DNA of 17,637 bases from an uncultured Collinsella sp. (GTDB lineage: Bacteria; Actinomycetota; Coriobacteriia; Coriobacteriales; Coriobacteriaceae), in the NCBI GenBank assembly GCA_902493985.1, contig CABURR010000045.1, positions 1-17,637 of the forward strand, given 5' to 3'. The notes beneath the pieces were generated by a model. The model had not been told where the DNA came from. It made no database searches and worked only from the letters and a program-made list of their open reading frames with translations. Positions 1 through 5,318 of the stretch are shown piece after piece; position 1 is the first letter of the stretch, and every line of letters begins with the position of its first letter. The position numbers and the translations under genes are program-made.

Positions 1-16
1 CTTATCCGAGGGCTTT

Positions 17-709
17 ATGGAACAGCACCAGCATTATCAGAGCCTGCAAGATCAGGCATACAACGCATTGCGCTCCAAGATCATCTATGCCGAGCTCAAG
101 CCCGGCACGCGCCTTTCGGCGATTGGTCTGGAAAAGGAGACGGGAATCGGGCGCACGCCCATTCGCGAGTCCTTTGTGCGCCTGCGTGAGCAGGAGCTGG
201 TGGAAACGCGTCCCAAAAGCGGCACCTACGTTTCTAAGATCAGCATGGAACGCGCCGAGAACGCCTGTTTCTTGCGCGAAAAACTCGAGAGAAGCGTGCT
301 CATTAAATGCTGCTCTGCCGCCACACCCGAGCAGAAGTGTCGGCTCGAGCAGATTCTTGCCGAGTCCGAGTCGCTCGACCATAGCGAAACGCGTCGCTTT
401 TTCGACCTGGATAACCTGTTCCATGAGACGTGTTTTGAGATTGCCGGTCGTCACATGTTGTGGGATTGGATGAAGAGCATCAACACGCATTTTGAGCGAT
501 ACAACTGGTTGCGTATGGTGTCGCAGGATCTGGATTGGGAGCCGATTCGTCGGCAGCATCGCCGGATTCTCGAGGCCATTAAGAGGGGCGATACCGACAC
601 GGCGAGCTATCTGGCCGAGACGCACCTGCACCTGATGCCCGAGGAGCAGGGCCCGGTTATCGCCTTGCATCCCGACTATTTTGAGCTGTCCAAAGACTCG
701 TTCATCTAA
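17..709 (+). CDS. GntR-family transcriptional regulator with FCD ligand-binding domain
   Basis: The 230-aa protein has an N-terminal GntR winged helix (about residues 10-72), with the typical region LKPGTRLSAIGLEKETGIGRT followed by PIRES. An all-helical FCD domain fills about residues 80-210. Likely FCD metal or ligand residues are D132 and H136 (FDLDNLFHETCF), H181 (RRQH) and H203. FCD regulators usually bind small organic acids and repress sugar-acid catabolic genes. The ATG at 17 has a GAGGG-like ribosome site at 8-12, and no upstream in-frame start is visible in the few bases available. It converges on the KDPG aldolase/KDG kinase genes, so uronate or gluconate control is a reasonable inference, but the ligand cannot be read from sequence. 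The gene is complete and of normal length. The family call is firm; the target is unknown. Confidence 0.9.
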   Translation: MEQHQHYQSLQDQAYNALRSKIIYAELKPGTRLSAIGLEKETGIGRTPIRESFVRLREQELVETRPKSGTYVSKISMERAENACFLREKLERSVLIKCCSAATPEQKCRLEQILAESESLDHSETRRFFDLDNLFHETCFEIAGRHMLWDWMKSINTHFERYNWLRMVSQDLDWEPIRRQHRRILEAIKRGDTDTASYLAETHLHLMPEEQGPVIALHPDYFELSKDSFI

Positions 710-723
710 TCAATCCCCATATA

Positions 724-790
724 AGTTGCGGTGAAATAGGGACTGTTTTGCGGCCTAGGTGGCGCAAACAGTCCCTATTTCACCGCAACT
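724..790. repeat. Near-perfect 28-bp inverted repeat (REP-like hairpin, GGGAC class)
   Basis: The left arm (724-752) and right arm (763-790) are complementary over 28 bp with one bulged T, around a 10-nt loop (GCCTAGGTGG). The arm contains GGTGAAATAGGGACTGTTT. It starts 14 bp after the GntR stop, so it could stop transcription from that gene, but no T-run follows either arm. The arms are AT/GC mixed with a GGGAC core. This resembles dispersed REP-type palindromes (recollection, not searched). Other hairpins with GGGAC lie at 7374-7406 and 9109-9139. Confidence 0.8.
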
Positions 791-819
791 GCATTGGGGC
801 GTAACCGGGGCATAAAGCC

Positions 820-878
820 GCGGCGCCGCTTGGAAGAAAAGACCGGAAGCAAGAGTCCATTCCTCCAGACGGCGCCGC
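820..878. repeat. Imperfect 19-bp inverted repeat (stem-loop) in the convergent intergenic region
   Basis: GCGGCGCCGCTTGGAAGAA (820-838) pairs with 860-878 over 19 positions, with two mismatches and one G-U pair, leaving a 21-nt loop. No T-run follows on either strand, so it is not an evident terminator. It lies in the 391-bp gap 710-1100, which holds no supportable gene; that gap consists of this stem-loop, the hairpins at 724-790 and 945-1045, and the terminator at 1046-1083. Function unknown. Confidence 0.55.
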
Positions 879-944
879 AGCTGTTTTGATGGCTCGGCTT
901 TTACCGAAGTGGCTCAGTTGAGCGCGACTGCCAGCCGATTATAC

Positions 945-1045
945 AAAGCGGCTCGGGGGCGTGTCGCTTCCGTCACGTTCTATCAGCATACAAGACGGTT
1001 TTGGTTCTTGTTCGTGACGGAAACGGCGCGCTTCCGAGCCGCTTT
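945..1045 (+). repeat. Long 33-bp stem-loop, possible structured RNA
   Basis: Arms 945-977 and 1013-1045 pair along their full length. The ends are perfect (AAAGCGGCTCGG with CCGAGCCGCTTT; TTCCGTCACG with CGTGACGGAA). In the middle 11 bp, read as a plus-strand RNA, four deviations are G-U wobbles and only one is a true mismatch. On the minus strand the same four become A-C mismatches, so the plus-strand RNA is the better folder. The 35-nt loop contains a further 6-bp stem (ACAAGA with TCTTGT). No start site is evident. It could be an ncRNA, a decayed mobile palindrome or a bidirectional transcription block. Confidence 0.5.
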
Positions 1046-1083
1046 AAAAGAAAGGGGGCGAGGTCTAGGGCACGCCCCCTTTC
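1046..1083 (-). terminator. Rho-independent terminator for the KDPG aldolase gene
   Basis: A perfect 11-bp stem, GAAAGGGGGCG (1050-1060) with CGCCCCCTTTC (1073-1083), has a 12-nt loop. Read on the minus strand it is followed by TTTT (1049-1046). It lies 17 bp beyond the aldolase stop codon. Confidence 0.85.
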
Positions 1084-1100
1084 ACGATAGAGAGCTAAAC

Positions 1101-1742
1101 CTAGCCGCGGACCTTTTTGACGACGTCCATGGCCTCGCGGGCGATCTGCTCGACCTTGAGGAAGTCGCCGTCGGCAAACAGGGCCGGCTTGACCATCCAG
1201 GTGCCACCGCAGGCGATGATGGCAGAGGAGCTCAGGTACTCCTCGACGTTGGCAGTGCTCACGCCGCCGGTAGGCATAAAGCGGTGACCGACAAACGGAG
1301 CGGCGAGGGCCTTGATGGTGTTGAGACCACCATACTGGGACGCGGGGAAGAACTTGGTGACCTTGAGGCCCAGGTTCTCGGCTGCGGTAACCTCGGAGGG
1401 GGTCACGGTGCCGGGAAGGACAGGCAGGTCGATGTCGATGCAGTGCTTCACGACGTCCTCGTTGTAACCCGGGGAGACGATGAACTTGGCACCGGCTGCG
1501 CGGGCCTGCTCAACCTGCTCGACGGTCAGGACAGTGCCGGCGCCAACGCACATCTCGGGCTCGGCCTCGGCCATAGCGGCGATGCACTCGGCGGCGCAGG
1601 CGGTGCGGAAGGTGACCTCGGCGGACTTCATGCCAGCTGACATAAGGGCGTGGGCGAGCGGAGCAGCGTCCTCGACCTTGTCGAGCACGACGACCGGCAC
1701 GATGCCCAGGGACTCAAGCGTGGTGTAGAACTGATCGAACAT
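1101..1742 (-). CDS. kdgA: 2-dehydro-3-deoxyphosphogluconate (KDPG) aldolase
   Basis: The 213-aa class I aldolase cleaves 2-keto-3-deoxy-6-phosphogluconate to pyruvate and glyceraldehyde-3-phosphate. E42 in AEVTFRT and the Schiff-base lysine K130 in TKFFPASQYGG match the catalytic Glu and Lys of the Eda family; GAGTVLT and PTGGVS are also family motifs. The start at 1742 (MFDQFYTT) is chosen over an upstream in-frame ATG at 1787 because GAAAGGAA (1747-1754) sits just before it and family members begin here. It lies downstream of the KDG kinase on the same strand, giving kinase-aldolase steps in order, but a 254-bp gap with hairpins separates them. A weak promoter (TTGTGA at 1846-1841, 17-bp spacer, GATAAC at 1823-1818, minus strand) could give it separate expression. 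It could equally be named eda. A terminator follows at 1046-1083. Confidence 0.95.
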   Translation of the reverse strand: MFDQFYTTLESLGIVPVVVLDKVEDAAPLAHALMSAGMKSAEVTFRTACAAECIAAMAEAEPEMCVGAGTVLTVEQVEQARAAGAKFIVSPGYNEDVVKHCIDIDLPVLPGTVTPSEVTAAENLGLKVTKFFPASQYGGLNTIKALAAPFVGHRFMPTGGVSTANVEEYLSSSAIIACGGTWMVKPALFADGDFLKVEQIAREAMDVVKKVRG

Positions 1743-1792
1743 GATGTTCCTTTCGATGTGTGGCGCGCATGGGCGCGTGATTGCCAAATGTG

Positions 1793-1874
1793 CTGGTCAG
1801 GAGCCGATTTTGGATTGGTTATCGGAGGCACTGCTTGGGGTCACAAGCAATTCCAAAACCGGCTGCTCGACCAG
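1793..1874 (-). promoter_or_regulatory. Nested imperfect hairpin in the kdgK-kdgA gap, overlapping a weak candidate promoter
   Basis: CTGGTC (1793-1798) pairs with GACCAG (1869-1874). Inside it, GCCGATTTTGGA (1803-1814) pairs with TCCAAAACCGGC (1852-1863) with one mismatch, and TGCTTG pairs with CAAGCA around 1832-1849. The candidate kdgA promoter hexamers (1846-1841 and 1823-1818, minus strand) fall inside this palindrome. It may be a processing or regulatory site; no T-run is present. Confidence 0.35.
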
Positions 1875-1891
1875 TCATGTAGGGAATGTCA

Positions 1892-1923
1892 GGCAAAACC
1901 GGAATGGGACTGGTGGTTTTGCC
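1892..1923. other. Short 9-bp inverted repeat between kdgK and kdgA
   Basis: GGCAAAACC (1892-1900) and GGTTTTGCC (1915-1923) are exact reverse complements with a 14-nt spacer. It sits between two other hairpins of the same gap. No function can be assigned. Confidence 0.4.
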
Positions 1924-1942
1924 CGACCGGAGGAATCGGGGA

Positions 1943-1982
1943 GCGGGCCGCAGGGGTATGGGATTGGAAAGCTGCGGCCCGC
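1943..1982 (-). terminator. GC-rich hairpin just after kdgK (incomplete terminator or processing stem)
   Basis: GCGGGCCGCAG (1943-1953) pairs perfectly with CTGCGGCCCGC (1972-1982) across an 18-nt loop, starting 14 bp after the kinase stop codon. On the minus strand no T-run follows, so it may attenuate or protect the 3' end of the kinase message rather than fully terminate. This could lower or separate kdgA expression from kdgK. Confidence 0.45.
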
Positions 1983-1996
1983 GGAATGGAGACGGA

Positions 1997-3031
1997 TTAG
2001 CGCGCGACGCGGGTGCCACCGTCGGCGGCGGATGCCACAGCGGCGATCTCGTCAGCGGTCACCAAGTTGGAATCGCCCTTGATGGTGAGCTTGAGGATCG
2101 AGGCTGCAATCGCGTAGTTAACGGCGTCCTGCGGGTCAAAGTCGTTGATGAGGGCATGGACGAGGCCGGCGTTGAAAGCGTCGCCGGCGGCAACGCCCTC
2201 GAGCACGTGTACGTCGTGAGCAGGGGAGAACCAGTGCTCGCCACTCTCGGCGTCAAAGAGCATGCCCATCCAGATGGAGCGCTCGACGCAGGAGATGTTG
2301 CGGACGACCGAGGCGACCTTCTTGCAGCCGTACTCGGCGCAGATCTGGCGGGCCATCTCGACGTAGGTGTCGCGCTCCTCGATGCCATGGGCAAGGGAGC
2401 CAGAGACGCAGGTCATGCCAAGGCCGGCAGGCGCGTCCTCGTCATTGGCGATGCAGATGTCGACGAGCGGCAGGAGTTCCTTCATGGTGGCCTGCGACTT
2501 CTCGGGCGACCACATCTTGCCGCGATAATTCACGTCGCACACGGTCGTGATGCCCTTGGCGCGGCAGGCGGTGAGGGCATCCTTGCAGGCGGCAGCCATC
2601 TCATCGGAGACGGCGGGGGTCACGCCGGAGAAATAGAAGACATCGATGCCCTTGAGGATCTCGTCCCAGTTAAAGACGTCGCGTTTGGCCATGTTGATGG
2701 CAGAGAACTTGCGGTCGTAGACGCAACCGTTGCCGCGCTGCGAGGCGCCGACCTCAAACACATAGGAGCCAAGACGGTCGCCCTGACGCACGACGCGCGT
2801 GGTGTCGACGCCGTAGGCCTTCAGCGAACGCAGGGCGCACTCGCCCAGACGGTTGGCCGGGACAACGGAGACGTAAGCGGCCTTGTCGCCCTGGTAGGCC
2901 AGGGAAAGCGCGGTGTTTGCCTCGGCGCCGCCGTAGCGGACATCAAACTCGGTCGCCTGCTCAATGCGCAGGTGGTCTTTGGGCGATAGCCTCATCATGA
3001 TCTCGCCGAAGGTAAGAACCGTTTTACCCAT
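1997..3031 (-). CDS. kdgK: 2-keto-3-deoxygluconate kinase (PfkB family)
   Basis: The 344-aa PfkB/ribokinase-fold enzyme is predicted to phosphorylate 2-keto-3-deoxygluconate to KDPG, the substrate of the neighbouring aldolase. The first PfkB signature is YGGAEANTALSLAYQG (33-48). The second is GVAAGDAFNAGLVHAL (279-294) with catalytic base D284. GEIMMRLSP at the N-terminus is typical of KDG kinases. The start at 3031 (MGKTVLTFGE) is preferred over an upstream ATG at 3118 because AAGGAG lies at 3047-3042 and the extra 29 residues are unlike the family; they would also overlap the leader hairpin at 3075-3132. Pairing with KDPG aldolase and a divergent LacI-family gene mirrors the kdgR-kdgK-kdgA arrangement of Bacillus. 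Another sugar-acid substrate is possible, but the neighbour makes KDG most likely. Confidence 0.9.
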   Translation of the reverse strand: MGKTVLTFGEIMMRLSPKDHLRIEQATEFDVRYGGAEANTALSLAYQGDKAAYVSVVPANRLGECALRSLKAYGVDTTRVVRQGDRLGSYVFEVGASQRGNGCVYDRKFSAINMAKRDVFNWDEILKGIDVFYFSGVTPAVSDEMAAACKDALTACRAKGITTVCDVNYRGKMWSPEKSQATMKELLPLVDICIANDEDAPAGLGMTCVSGSLAHGIEERDTYVEMARQICAEYGCKKVASVVRNISCVERSIWMGMLFDAESGEHWFSPAHDVHVLEGVAAGDAFNAGLVHALINDFDPQDAVNYAIAASILKLTIKGDSNLVTADEIAAVASAADGGTRVAR

Positions 3032-3074
3032 GGTCGCGTAGCTCCTTCTTGCTCGTGCGTACACCTTTGATATG

Positions 3075-3132
3075 GCGTTGGCACGCAGGTGCCAAGACGG
3101 TAGGGTGCGTCTTTGCACCTGCGTGCCAACGC
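3075..3132 (-). promoter_or_regulatory. Perfect 18-bp stem-loop in the kdgK 5' leader
   Basis: GCGTTGGCACGCAGGTGC (3075-3092) pairs perfectly with 3115-3132. The 22-nt loop has an inner stem AAGACG/CGTCTT. It lies between the candidate divergent promoter (about 3175) and the kdgK ribosome site (3047-3042), so it would be in the kdgK mRNA leader. No T-run follows on the minus strand. It could be an RNA stabiliser, a regulator-binding palindrome or a mobile hairpin. Confidence 0.6.
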
Positions 3133-3137
3133 TTGCC

Positions 3138-3182
3138 GAAATCGGTTTACGAAATCGGTTTCGTTTCGAGTTGTAGTATACT
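3138..3182. promoter_or_regulatory. Divergent kdgK/LacI promoter region with two LacI-type operators
   Basis: ACGAAATCGGTTTCGT (3149-3164) is a palindrome with a central CG, as LacI-family operators have. An adjoining copy, GAAATCGGTTTA, lies at 3138-3149, so the two are spaced 13 bp apart. AGTATACT (3175-3182) supplies a TATACT -10-like hexamer on both strands. For the minus strand a TTGCAA at 3201-3196 could be -35, although the 15-bp spacer is short. With that start the operators fall at or just downstream of +1 of kdgK, as expected for a repressor. Confidence 0.6.
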
Positions 3183-3266
3183 CACCTACAGCGTTTTGCA
3201 ACCGAGATTTTTAAAAAAATGCCTAAAATGGCTCAGATCGCCGACAATTGGGAAACGGGGTGCGTT

Positions 3267-4289
3267 ATGGCGCAGATGAGAATCAAGGACATTGCCGCCG
3301 AGGCGGGCGTGAGTCCGGCCACGGTCTCGCGCTACCTCAACAACCGCCCCGGGCAAATGACCGAGGAAACCCGCGCTCGCATCGCAGCGGTTATCGAACG
3401 CACCGGCTATCGCCCACGTGCTGCCGCGCGCAATCTGCGCAGCTCGCGTACCAACCTCATCGGTGTGATCCTGGCCGACATCGCCAACCCGTTCTCCAGC
3501 GCCATGCTCGAAGGGCTTTCCGTTAGCGCCGCCGCGCGCGGCTGCTCGCTTATGACGGCCATTAGCGGCAACGATCCCGCCAAGGAGGCCGAGTCGCTCA
3601 CCAGGCTTATCGATGCCGGCGTGGACGGTCTGGTCGTCAACACTTGTGGCGGCAACGACAAGGCGATCGCCGCGGCCGCGGGGCGCCTGCCCGTTGTGCT
3701 GCTCGACCGCGATGTTGCCGACGGCGGTGTCGATCTGGTGACATCTAACAACCGTGAGCTGGTCGCCGGCTTGGTAGACGAGCTCGCCGCCGCTGGCAGC
3801 GAGCGCCTGTGCCTGCTCACCGAGGCAAGCGACGACAGCCCCGTGCGTCGCGAGCGCGCCGAGGCCTTTGTCGAAGAGCTTTCGCGCCGCGGCCTTGCGG
3901 GCGAGGTCGTCACCCTAGCCGACGGCGGTGCCACGGGCGTCGGCCGCTTGGATGAGACCATCCGCGGCTATGCAGGTAAAAAGCTCGGCCTCATTGCCGT
4001 CAACGGCCTGGTCTTTCTGCGCCTGACCGAGGCACTGGCACAGTTGGGACCGTCGTTGCCGGCTGGCCTCAAGATCGCGACGTTTGACGACTACCCCTGG
4101 AACCACGTGCTCTTTGGCGGCGTCACCACGGCCGCGCAAGACACCCTCACCATTGCCGAGCGCGTAGTCGAGCGCCTCTCCGAGCGCATCGGCGTTGTTA
4201 CCACTACTGTGGGCGAGGCCGCAAAGCTGGCGCCCAAACGCATCGAGATCCCCGGCCACATCGAACACCGCGCTTCGACCTCGCGCTAG
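3267..4289 (+). CDS. kdgR: LacI-family transcriptional repressor, probable KdgR
   Basis: The 340-aa regulator has a LacI helix-turn-helix at residues 4-25 (MRIKDIAAEAGVSPATVSRY), a hinge near 50-60 (RPRAAARNLRS) and a periplasmic-binding-like sugar domain from about 63 onward (LIGVILADIANPFSSAMLEG). The start at 3267 (MAQMRIKD) fits the family. An earlier in-frame ATG at 3219 would add 16 residues and lacks a ribosome site; ATG 3276 is also possible. It is divergent from the KDG kinase, with palindromic operators between them. The LacI-family KdgR of Bacillus controls kdgK and kdgA, so KdgR is the best guess, with KDG as inducer (inference). The C-terminal effector residues do not by themselves identify the ligand. 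Confidence 0.8.
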   Translation: MAQMRIKDIAAEAGVSPATVSRYLNNRPGQMTEETRARIAAVIERTGYRPRAAARNLRSSRTNLIGVILADIANPFSSAMLEGLSVSAAARGCSLMTAISGNDPAKEAESLTRLIDAGVDGLVVNTCGGNDKAIAAAAGRLPVVLLDRDVADGGVDLVTSNNRELVAGLVDELAAAGSERLCLLTEASDDSPVRRERAEAFVEELSRRGLAGEVVTLADGGATGVGRLDETIRGYAGKKLGLIAVNGLVFLRLTEALAQLGPSLPAGLKIATFDDYPWNHVLFGGVTTAAQDTLTIAERVVERLSERIGVVTTTVGEAAKLAPKRIEIPGHIEHRASTSR

Positions 4290-4291
4290 CA

Positions 4292-4331
4292 TGTATGATA
4301 ATATATAGACAATGTCATACAGGAGGTATCC
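4292..4331 (+). promoter_or_regulatory. Promoter/operator and ribosome site of the TA module
   Basis: Only 42 bp separate the LacI-family stop from the TA start. They hold an inverted repeat, TGTATGA (4292-4298) with TCATACA (4315-4321), with a 16-bp spacer. A -10-like TATGAT or GATAAT lies around 4294-4302, and a strong AGGAGGT ribosome site at 4321-4327. RelB/DinJ antitoxins autoregulate through palindromes, so this is a plausible operator for the fused ribbon-helix-helix-like domain (inference). Confidence 0.45.
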
Positions 4332-4826
4332 ATGGCTGCGTCTGTGTTGAGTGTGCGGGTAGACTCGTCAATTAAAGATTCATTTGCGGAGCTGTGCGAA
4401 GAACTCGGCATGACTTCGTCCGTTGCGGTCAATATGTTCATGAGGCAGATGTTGCGCGAGCGCTCGCTGCCGTTTGTTCCTTCACTTGGTAAAAACTCTG
4501 CGAGCGAAAACGTCGCCGCAGACATTTTGGATACTGCCCAGATTGAGTCCGCCGTTCGCGAGGCAGCCAGCTCGATTCCCGCCATCAAAACCGTGATTCT
4601 TTTTGGTTCGTATGCCCGTGGCGAGGCACATGCCGATAGTGATATTGACCTGCGTCTCGAAGTCGATCGCGAGCAGGGCTTTGGTCTTTTCGCGTTGTCG
4701 GCGTTTGGCGAGGCGGTGCGCAAAGAAACCGGGAAGCAGGTTGACCTCGTCTCGAGTGACTATCTTGATGACGATCTTGCCGCGGTAATCGAGCGCGAAG
4801 GAGTGATCCTTTATGATCGCGCGTAA
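4332..4826 (+). CDS. RelB/DinJ-like domain fused to MNT nucleotidyltransferase (MntA-type antitoxin)
   Basis: The 164-aa protein has two parts. Residues 1-48 (SVLSVRVDSSIKDSFAELCE, then ELGMTSSVAVNMFMRQM) look like a RelB/DinJ ribbon-helix-helix antitoxin N-terminus. Residues about 70-164 form a minimal nucleotidyltransferase: G92-S93 then D104 and D106 in GSYARGEAHADSDIDL fit GSX10DXD exactly, and D138 (KQVDLVS) is the likely third acidic residue. In characterised MntA-HepT pairs the MNT protein is the antitoxin and adds AMP to a HepT tyrosine. It overlaps the downstream HepT-like gene by 14 nt, a normal antitoxin-toxin order. The DinJ-like part may supply DNA binding and autoregulation, which plain MntA lacks. 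Base composition is visibly more AT-rich than the flanks, hinting at transfer. Confidence 0.85.
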   Translation: MAASVLSVRVDSSIKDSFAELCEELGMTSSVAVNMFMRQMLRERSLPFVPSLGKNSASENVAADILDTAQIESAVREAASSIPAIKTVILFGSYARGEAHADSDIDLRLEVDREQGFGLFALSAFGEAVRKETGKQVDLVSSDYLDDDLAAVIEREGVILYDRA

Positions 4827-5184
4827 GTCAGACTGCCTCCGCGCCCAAGAGGTTTTGGAAGCCATCTCCGAAACGAACGAGCGCATCAAGGCTTTTGATA
4901 TCACCGAGGACCAGTTTCTGCATGCGAATGACGTGCGGACGAGGGCGTTGGCGGACTCCCTTTTGATGTGTGCGCTTAGGGTGACGGAAGAAGCGGGCAA
5001 GTTGTCGGAACGCTCGCAGCGGCTTCATCCCGAAATTGAGTGGCGTGGAATTATCGGCATGAGAAATTATCTTGCGCATGATTACGGCAATGTCGACCGC
5101 TCGGTTGTTTGGGATGCAGTGACGATGGAGTTCCCTACGCTGGAACGAGCCTGTAGGCAAATTGTCTCCGAATCTGAACGCTAG
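4813..5184 (+). CDS. HepT-like HEPN-domain RNase toxin (DUF86)
   Basis: The 123-aa all-helical protein carries R84-NYLA-H89-D-Y91 (RNYLAHDY), an exact match to the HepT RX4HXY signature. R and H form the RNase site, and the Tyr is the residue AMPylated by MntA in characterised systems. The length is usual for HepT. The ATG at 4813 lies inside the end of the antitoxin gene (14-nt overlap), so translation is probably coupled. The region upstream (CCTTTATG) shows no strong ribosome site, in keeping with coupling. It probably cleaves RNA when not modified. No clear terminator follows before glnA. The catalytic motif is intact, so the toxin looks active. Confidence 0.88.
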   Translation: MIARKSDCLRAQEVLEAISETNERIKAFDITEDQFLHANDVRTRALADSLLMCALRVTEEAGKLSERSQRLHPEIEWRGIIGMRNYLAHDYGNVDRSVVWDAVTMEFPTLERACRQIVSESER

Positions 5185-5237
5185 CCGCTCGTTCGCAACT
5201 GCCTGTTCGCGCACGTTTTTTGAGCGCTTGATACGCT

Positions 5238-5283
5238 TTAACCCTGCGGAAACATTTTTCTGCGATAGTATCTGCGATATAGA
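5238..5283 (+). promoter_or_regulatory. Candidate glnA control region: GlnR-box-like site, 9-bp direct repeat, weak -10
   Basis: TTAAC-CCTGCG-GAAAC (5238-5253) fits the actinobacterial GlnR pattern GTNAC-N6-GNNAC except for the first base. Just downstream TCTGCGATA occurs twice, at 5259-5267 and 5271-5279, with a 12-bp period. TATAGA (5278-5283) is a weak -10. The presence of a GlnR-like regulator directly after glnA makes this site plausible, but the match is short. Confidence 0.35.
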
Positions 5284-5318
5284 CCAGTCGAAACCCGCCC
5301 GAAAGAAAGGGGAGCGAC

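Noticed and set aside
820..878. Possible signal recognition particle or other small RNA because of GGAAG near the loop
   Set aside because: The SRP tetraloop and asymmetric bulge context are absent and the stem is too short. Listed only as a hairpin.
909..1640. 243-aa plus-strand frame opposite kdgA
   Set aside because: It runs through the 945-1045 hairpin and the terminator, then antisense to the aldolase; no family resemblance.
1886..2989. 367-aa plus-strand frame opposite kdgK
   Set aside because: It is antisense to the PfkB kinase and recognisable only as a mirror of its codons.
3219..3266. Earlier start for the LacI-family gene at 3219
   Set aside because: It has only an A/T-rich upstream sequence without a ribosome site, and it adds residues before the usual LacI N-terminus.
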